DNA of 9,855 bases, taken from assembly GCA_003132865.1 (NCBI GenBank), contig PKYZ01000377.1:708-10562 (forward strand), in the 5' to 3' direction. The notes below the pieces were generated by a model, which was not told the DNA's origin, made no database searches, and was given only the letters and a program-made list of their open reading frames with translations. Made by a program: the position numbers and the translations under genes. Every line of letters starts with the position of its first letter. Positions within the stretch are counted from its first letter, which is position 1. The DNA comes from Bryobacterales bacterium (GTDB lineage Bacteria > Acidobacteriota > Terriglobia > Bryobacterales > Bryobacteraceae). Below are positions 6,114-9,855 of this stretch, one piece after another.

Positions 6114-6737
6114 TTACCGCCCAAAGAAGCCCGGCCCGACCGTCAGGTGATGGCTGATCGAGTCTGGGATCACCACGAACAGCACAGTCCCGATCACGGC
6201 GTGGGCCAGGCCCAGGAAATATATGTTGCGGTACCGCATGAAGATTTTGGTGCTGTAGTAGCCGGTCACGAAAGTAACCACCATCAGAAACCAGTTGGGA
6301 AGGTGCGCCCCTGCGAAGAGCGCGGCGGCCATGAGCGGCACGTGCCGCGCTGAGGATACCGCCAGCAGCCGGTTCGCGATGTAACCGTTCAGCAGGTATT
6401 GCTGGAAGATCCCCCATGGACAATATGCCAACAGGCACATGCAGCCATACTCCACGCTGATCGGACGGATGGTCTGCAGAAGCACTCCGAGCGCCATCAG
6501 CGACAGGGCCAGCAGCAGCAGCGCCGGCGCCATAGTCTCCATGCATTCCCGGAAGTTGCTCCAGCGGAAGCCCAGGCTGGCAGTCCGCTCGCCGCGCAGA
6601 ATGTGCGACAGGATGAAGAAGCCCAGGATGAATACCCAGGCGCGGGGCGCGGTGAAGCGCAGGCGCCAGATGTACAGCATGATCAAGGCGAAGCCGGTGG
6701 CGGTCTCCACGACGATCAGCTTTTGCCTGCGGTTCAC
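6114..6737 (-). CDS. CPBP-family membrane protein with altered active site
   Basis: A 207-residue hydrophobic protein with several membrane segments, of the CPBP (CAAX protease and bacteriocin-processing, 'Abi') family. The two histidine motifs are present: FAGAHLPN (H145) and FLGLAHAVIG (H179). The first motif, normally E-E-x-x-x-R, reads F-Q-Q-Y-L-L-N (Q112, Q113, N117), so both catalytic-type glutamates and the arginine are replaced. It may be a non-proteolytic member, or a subgroup with a different ligand set. It starts at GTG 6737 with a CGGAG site six bases upstream, twelve bases after the stop of the larger CPBP gene, so the two form an operon. The C-terminal end faces the convergent LytTR gene. 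Confidence 0.75.
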   Translation of the reverse strand: MNRRQKLIVVETATGFALIMLYIWRLRFTAPRAWVFILGFFILSHILRGERTASLGFRWSNFRECMETMAPALLLLALSLMALGVLLQTIRPISVEYGCMCLLAYCPWGIFQQYLLNGYIANRLLAVSSARHVPLMAAALFAGAHLPNWFLMVVTFVTGYYSTKIFMRYRNIYFLGLAHAVIGTVLFVVIPDSISHHLTVGPGFFGR

Positions 6738-6749
6738 ATTCGTCTCCGA

Positions 6750-7625
6750 TCAAAAGAAAACGTGCTTGGTGGCGTCCACGAGGGCATGACAGGTCACCGA
6801 TGAAAACACGCTGGAGGACTTCTGAAACGCCTTGCCGTAGGCGATGCCGGCGATGGTGGCCAGAATCATGTAGCGCCAGTTCGGAAGGGGCTGCGGTCCA
6901 TTATCCAGATGCGCACAGCCGAATATGAATCCGGAAACGAGCAGCATGCGAGTGGTGAAGCCGTAGCGTTGCATCAGCCAGTTCTGGATCAGCGAGCGGA
7001 ACAGGATCTCTTCGGGCAACGCGGTGCCCACGAAAATGGCGCCGAATGTCAGGCCGATGCCGCCCGCCAAGGGATGCGCGGGCAGATGAAACGGCGGGAT
7101 GAAATCGAGCAGCCGGCCGCCTGCGACGAGGATGGGCGCCGAGACCAGGAATGCCGCGGCGCCGTAAGCCACATCGCGCGCGGAGGGCAGGTTGAATTTC
7201 ATGCCGGGCAACGCGCGGAAGCCGAGGAAGATGGTGAGGCCCAGGAGGATCGCGATAGCATAGGCCACGCTGTGCAGGAAGCCCTGCGCGGGCTTGGGAA
7301 TGAGGTGTTGTCCCGCTGAAAACTCAAGGGGCAGCCAGAGCATCAGGATGATGGCGAAATCGAGCCAGGTGGGCCTCCCTCCGGGACCTTGCACGTAAGC
7401 GGCCGTCACCGGCGCGAAAGTGTACGCCAGAACCAGCAGTGCCAGCGGGATGCTGAAGGAATCGCCTGCACATGCCAGCCCGCTGAAGAGCAGGGTCAAG
7501 GCGGCCGGCACGGCGAACAGCCACGCCGGGCGCGACTCCAGGCACGTGCGTGCGCGGTTCCGGACAATGGGGGAGAGGAAGGCCAGAATCGCGAGCAGCA
7601 GGAGAGCCAGAACCAGCGTGTGCAT
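6750..7625 (-). CDS. CPBP-family intramembrane glutamic protease
   Basis: A 291-residue membrane protein from the ATG at 7625, with about eight hydrophobic segments. The C-terminal half has the full CPBP signature: LPEEILFRSLIQNWL (E205, E206, R210), FGCAHLDNG (H239) and SVTCHALVDATKHV (H280). Family members cleave prenylated or other membrane proteins, or give bacteriocin immunity; the substrate is unknown. An in-frame ATG at 7712 would add 29 residues (MNTDKRLGLGG...), but these come from a palindromic repeat and look spurious; I therefore start at 7625, followed by MHTLVLALLLLAIL, a good membrane anchor. No ribosome site stands out before either start. It is paired with the QQ-type CPBP gene downstream. 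Confidence 0.85.
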   Translation of the reverse strand: MHTLVLALLLLAILAFLSPIVRNRARTCLESRPAWLFAVPAALTLLFSGLACAGDSFSIPLALLVLAYTFAPVTAAYVQGPGGRPTWLDFAIILMLWLPLEFSAGQHLIPKPAQGFLHSVAYAIAILLGLTIFLGFRALPGMKFNLPSARDVAYGAAAFLVSAPILVAGGRLLDFIPPFHLPAHPLAGGIGLTFGAIFVGTALPEEILFRSLIQNWLMQRYGFTTRMLLVSGFIFGCAHLDNGPQPLPNWRYMILATIAGIAYGKAFQKSSSVFSSVTCHALVDATKHVFF

Positions 7626-7655
7626 TGCTGGTTTCAAGGAGAAACTTCTAAATGA

Positions 7656-7730
7656 AACCACAGATGCACACAGATAAAACCCTCCCAATCCTAGTCTCTT
7701 ATCCGTGTTCATCTGTGTCCATTTGTGGTT
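7656..7730. repeat. Imperfect palindromic repeat element
   Basis: Arm one (7656-7675) AACCACAGATGCACACAGAT and arm two (7711-7730) ATCTGTGTCCATTTGTGGTT are inverted with 18 of 20 bases matching, separated by 35 bases. It lies between the TPR and CPBP genes and overlaps the longest possible CPBP frame. Similar 'CCACAGATG-n-ACACAGAT' palindromes are, from memory, widespread intergenic repeats in Acidobacteriota, Planctomycetes and Verrucomicrobia; I could not check copies here. Confidence 0.75.
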
Positions 7731-7738
7731 ACAGGCTG

Positions 7739-8545
7739 CTACTTTGTGTCTGCCGTGATGCCGCCGCCGACGGGCTTCCGCTCGGCCTTGATCTTCCGGG
7801 TGTCGATGGTCTTTTGGAAGAAGTCGTTCGCTTTGTCGATGTCCTTCTTATAGGCATCCGAAGAATCTTCCAGGTCGGCCTTCTGGCGGAAGAGGAGGTT
7901 CTCGTACGCCATGGCGTCATCGTACTCGGGATCGAGCTGGAGGGCTTTGTCGAGGTCCTTGATGCCCTCTTCGACTATGGGTTCGTTCTTCGCGGCCACC
8001 TCCACGCGCACCTTCTTGTCCTTCAGCGGGCCGGGATCGTCGGGCTTCATGCCCAGTTTGGCCCTGGCTTCCCCGTCCGATACCAGAGCCTTGGTCCAGG
8101 CAATCACGCCCAAGGTATAGAAGGCTTCCTTATTTTTGGGATTGAGGGAAATCAGCTTCAGGTTCCACTGGTTGGCATCGTCCAGCTTCTTCTCGTTGAA
8201 GAGCAGCGAGGCGATGGAGGCGACAGCCAGTTCGTTCTTGGGGTCCTGGTCCAGGACCTTCTGAAACTGGTCGTAGGCCGCCGTGGCCATCTGCACGTTC
8301 TCTGGGGACTCTGCGCCGGGAATATACTGCTGCATGTAAGCCGTCGCCAAATACAACCTTGCGGTGGCGAAGGTGGGATCGTACTCGACGGCTGTCTTGA
8401 AGCGCTCCACCGCCTGCGGATACTGCGCGCTCTTGAAGGCCTGCACGCCTTTATTCAACTGGTCGCGCGCCTTCAGTTTATTGCAACTGGTAGCGAACAC
8501 CGTCATCGCGGCGATCGCCAGCACCACAACGGCTTTGCTTTTCAT
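7739..8545 (-). CDS. TPR-repeat lipoprotein of an Exb/Tol operon
   Basis: A 268-residue secreted protein. The first 21 residues, MKSKAVVVLAIAAMTVFATSC, form a lipoprotein signal: basic start, hydrophobic core and a C21 lipobox (A-T-S-C, with A at -3, a slightly non-standard lipobox). TPR-like repeats follow: KGVQAFKSAQYPQAVERFKTAV (30-51), then ATAAYDQFQKVLDQDPKNELAV, NQWNLKLISLNPKNKEAFYTLG and IKDLDKALQLDPEYDDAM, with A-x-x-x-F/L and DP turns. A charged C-terminus ends the protein. It is probably held in the envelope and may help the adjacent ExbD/TolR complex recruit partners or cell-wall machinery; that role is inference. Its ATG (8545) overlaps the exbD stop as TAATG, with GGAGG (8556-8560) in the exbD tail as ribosome site. 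Confidence 0.9.
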   Translation of the reverse strand: MKSKAVVVLAIAAMTVFATSCNKLKARDQLNKGVQAFKSAQYPQAVERFKTAVEYDPTFATARLYLATAYMQQYIPGAESPENVQMATAAYDQFQKVLDQDPKNELAVASIASLLFNEKKLDDANQWNLKLISLNPKNKEAFYTLGVIAWTKALVSDGEARAKLGMKPDDPGPLKDKKVRVEVAAKNEPIVEEGIKDLDKALQLDPEYDDAMAYENLLFRQKADLEDSSDAYKKDIDKANDFFQKTIDTRKIKAERKPVGGGITADTK

Positions 8546-8967
8546 TACTGTCCGGCCTCCATTTGCGGCGTCATCAGCCCGACCTTATCGATCCCGGCGC
8601 CGTGCGCGATATCGATGGCCTTGGCCACATACTGGAATTCCAGGTCGTTATCGCCCTTAACGAACACCACGCGCTCGGCGCGCGTCTTGAAGATTTCCTC
8701 CAACCGCGGACCCAGGGTCGCCTCCGTCGTGGGCTCCTGGTTGATCATGTAGGTTTTGTCCTTGTTGATCACGATCACCACGGTGCGTGTATCCGAGGCC
8801 GGCGGTGTGCCCGGCGGAGGCGGTTGCGGAACCAAGGCCTCCAGCCCTTTCGGCGTGAGCGGGGTAATCACCATGAAAATGATGATCAACACCAAAAGCA
8901 CGTCAATCATGGGCGTCATGTTGATATTGGAGATCGCGCCGCCCGATCCCCCTACTGCCATCGCCAT
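8545..8967 (-). CDS. exbD: ExbD/TolR family protein (second copy)
   Basis: A 140-residue biopolymer transport protein. The cytoplasmic start AISNINMTPMIDVLLVLIII has the conserved N-x-T-P-(M)-I-D and the proton-path aspartate D22 in a single membrane helix (about 20-39). A proline-rich stretch (PQPPPPGTPP) joins it to the periplasmic domain (60-140) with the typical VVIVINKDKTYMI and EEIFKTRAERVVFVKGDN strands. With ExbB/TolQ it powers an outer-membrane or cell-wall process with the proton gradient. It has a strong AAGGAG ribosome site eight bases upstream (8976-8983) and follows the other exbD copy by 39 bases. The TPR lipoprotein is translationally coupled downstream (TAATG). Confidence 0.93.
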   Translation of the reverse strand: MAMAVGGSGGAISNINMTPMIDVLLVLIIIFMVITPLTPKGLEALVPQPPPPGTPPASDTRTVVIVINKDKTYMINQEPTTEATLGPRLEEIFKTRAERVVFVKGDNDLEFQYVAKAIDIAHGAGIDKVGLMTPQMEAGQ

Positions 8968-9006
8968 ATGAATTACTCCTTTTCAGTTCCGGCCAAAAAA
9001 CTCTGT

Positions 9007-9465
9007 CTACTGCCCGGTCGGCGCAGCCGCACCCGGCGTCTTCTTTTGTTGCATCTGCTCGGTGAGCAGCCCAAGTTGATCGACGCCCGCCGCGCGCAGA
9101 TTGTTCACCACGTCCACCACCTTCTCATACCGCGCGCGAGAGTCCGCCCTGACATAGCACATCTTGTCCAACCGGTTCGTCAAAATGTCTTTGACTTTGC
9201 CGGGAAGCTGATCGGCGGCCATCTGGGTGGTATTGAGGTACGTCTTGCCGTCGCGCGTGACCGCTACGATAACGGCATCGCTCTTATCGGCGGCCTGCAT
9301 GGGGACCGGGTTCACGGTCTTGACCATATCCACGCTGATGCCCTTCGACAACATAGGCGTGATGACCATGAAGATGATGAGCAGCACCAGCATCACGTCC
9401 ACCATGGGCGTGACGTTGATGTCGGCCACCGGCGGCGGGGATTTCAGCTTAAAAATTACCGACAT
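9007..9465 (-). CDS. exbD: ExbD/TolR family protein (first copy)
   Basis: A 152-residue ExbD/TolR protein. ADINVTPMVDVMLVLLIIFM carries the N-x-T-P-M-V-D motif with aspartate D23 in the lone membrane helix (about 21-40). The periplasmic domain includes DAVIVAVTRDGKTYLNT and AGVDQLGLLTEQMQQKK near the end. A tail rich in A, P and G (TPGAAAPTGQ) ends it. It is about as long as typical ExbD (140-150). Sequence differs clearly from the second copy, so they are distinct paralogues, not a recent duplication. TGGAGG (9474-9479) lies eight bases before ATG 9465. The gap to the exbB gene upstream is unusually long (147 bases) and filled with palindromes. Confidence 0.93.
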   Translation of the reverse strand: MSVIFKLKSPPPVADINVTPMVDVMLVLLIIFMVITPMLSKGISVDMVKTVNPVPMQAADKSDAVIVAVTRDGKTYLNTTQMAADQLPGKVKDILTNRLDKMCYVRADSRARYEKVVDVVNNLRAAGVDQLGLLTEQMQQKKTPGAAAPTGQ

Positions 9466-9494
9466 TGTTAGAGCCTCCAGTTCAGGCTGGGTCT

Positions 9495-9524
9495 GGGGCG
9501 TCCCGGAGAGAGCCGGGACGCCCC
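9495..9524. repeat. Strong palindrome in the exbD leader
   Basis: GGGGCGTCCCGG (9495-9506) and CCGGGACGCCCC (9513-9524) form a perfect 12-bp, very GC-rich stem with a 6-base loop (AGAGAG). It lies 30-59 bases upstream of the first exbD start. On the minus strand no T-run follows it. Such 'GGGGCGTCCC' palindromes look like dispersed intergenic repeats; function as an mRNA-stabilising or processing structure is possible. Confidence 0.7.
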
Positions 9525-9549
9525 TACACCCCTATTCAACTCGCCTTCA

Positions 9550-9574
9550 AAATCGACAGGCCAGGAGGCCTGTC
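9550..9574 (-). terminator. Terminator-like hairpin, second from exbB (GACAGGCC repeat)
   Basis: GACAGGCC (9555-9562) and GGCCTGTC (9567-9574) pair perfectly, loop TCCT on the minus strand. The transcript of the minus strand continues GA then TTTT (9550-9553). The hairpin belongs to a repeat with the unit at 9589-9606: both share CGACAGGC and GCCTGTCCTACCA. Whether it terminates is unclear, because the U-run is short and exbD lies downstream. Confidence 0.4.
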
Positions 9575-9581
9575 CTACCAC

Positions 9582-9606
9582 AAAAACCGACAGGCTGAAG
9601 CCTGTC
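9582..9606 (-). terminator. Terminator-like hairpin just past exbB (GACAGGC repeat)
   Basis: GACAGGC (9589-9595) and GCCTGTC (9600-9606) form a 7-bp stem around TTCA on the minus strand, followed by GG and TTTTT (9582-9586 as A's on the plus strand). This is close to an intrinsic terminator and lies seven bases after the exbB stop. It could cause partial termination between exbB and exbD, lowering the downstream genes. It is also a near copy of the repeat at 9554-9580, so a mobile-repeat origin is equally likely. Confidence 0.45.
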
Positions 9607-9612
9607 CTACCA

Positions 9613-9855
9613 TTACTTGCGCGCGGCGGCCCGCTGCGACCGCTTCAGGAAGTAGTCGATCAGCTCGGAGCTGGAGTTGCCCATCTCCACGTCGAAGGCT
9701 TCAATCTTGCCCGTGAAGTAGTTGAACATCCAGACCGCGGGGATAGCCACGAAAAGTCCGATAGCCGTGGTCACCAGGGCCTCTGAAATACCGCCGGCCA
9801 CGGCGCCCAGACCGGTGGACTTCTCGGTCGAAATTCCCTTGAACGCGTTGATGAT
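9613..9855 (-). CDS. exbB: ExbB/TolQ/MotA proton channel, C-terminal part
   Basis: The last 80 residues of an ExbB/TolQ family protein; the gene continues beyond the window. The reading frame runs IINAFKGISTEKSTGLGAVA, then GGISEALVTTAIGLFVAIPAVW, the characteristic third membrane helix (GIS-E-A-L-x-T-T-A-x-G-L-x-V-A-I-P) with the polar Thr pair that lines the proton path, followed by MFNYFTGKIEAFDVEMGNSSSELIDYF. It ends in a basic tail (KRSQRAAARK) at TAA 9613-9615. With the two ExbD proteins it forms the inner-membrane motor; TonB or TolA and the promoter are outside the window. Confidence 0.93.
   Translation of the reverse strand: MINAFKGISTEKSTGLGAVAGGISEALVTTAIGLFVAIPAVWMFNYFTGKIEAFDVEMGNSSSELIDYFLKRSQRAAARK

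Noticed and set aside
7652..8752. 366-codon plus-strand frame opposite the TPR and exbD genes
   Set aside because: Antisense to the TPR lipoprotein and part of exbD; begins inside the palindromic repeat; no domain seen.
8563..9471. 302-codon plus-strand frame opposite both exbD genes
   Set aside because: It spans two real genes and their gap on the other strand, with low-complexity His/Asp-rich sequence such as HHVHHG.
9549..9612. Start of a CRISPR-like array (two GACAGGC units)
   Set aside because: Only two units with a short 7- to 9-base separation and internal palindromes; these are REP-like hairpins, not CRISPR.

Overview
The window is a GC-rich stretch of bacterial chromosome. It carries 11 intact protein-coding genes, one gene cut by the window edge, one antitoxin gene with a broken toxin partner, and one truncated dehydrogenase remnant. 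The gene families, the doubled ExbD genes with a TPR lipoprotein, and several palindromic intergenic repeats fit an Acidobacteriota chromosome, perhaps near Solibacter/Bryobacterales. That assignment is recall-based inference; no rRNA or marker gene is present. No tRNA, rRNA, CRISPR array, transposase or phage gene was seen, and no gene-free stretch exceeds about 150 bases.

Left part (1-2044) is an accessory, decaying region. An intact hicB-type antitoxin (+) is followed by a hicA toxin killed by a TAA at codon 18. Ten bases past its stop lies, on the opposite strand, the broken end of an SDR dehydrogenase that keeps only its NAD(P)-binding start. That remnant sits behind an intact SAM-dependent methyltransferase. 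Next comes a second toxin-antitoxin-type pair, DUF433 antitoxin and DUF5615 PIN-like toxin, overlapping by ATGA.

Middle part (2086-5262) is a minus-strand housekeeping-like run: inositol-3-phosphate synthase, an NAD-dependent epimerase/dehydratase, then a YceH-family protein four bases downstream. The 147-bp region between inositol synthase and the divergent LytTR response regulator holds an extended -10 promoter so close to the regulator ATG that a leaderless mRNA is likely, plus an inverted repeat where a -35 box should be and a hairpin in the inositol synthase leader.

The LytTR response regulator (5263-6042, +) has no kinase beside it. It converges on a two-gene minus-strand pair of CPBP (CAAX/Abi) membrane proteins. 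One has the full glutamate/histidine protease motif; its neighbour has QQ in place of the catalytic EE. An imperfect palindromic repeat (7656-7730) overlaps the apparent 5' end of the first of these.

Right part (7739-9855) is a Ton/Tol-type energy-transduction operon on the minus strand: an ExbB/TolQ end (cut by the window), two different ExbD/TolR proteins, and a TPR lipoprotein whose start overlaps the exbD stop as TAATG. The exbB-exbD gap contains three palindromes, two followed by T-runs on the transcribed strand, which could tune expression of the downstream genes.
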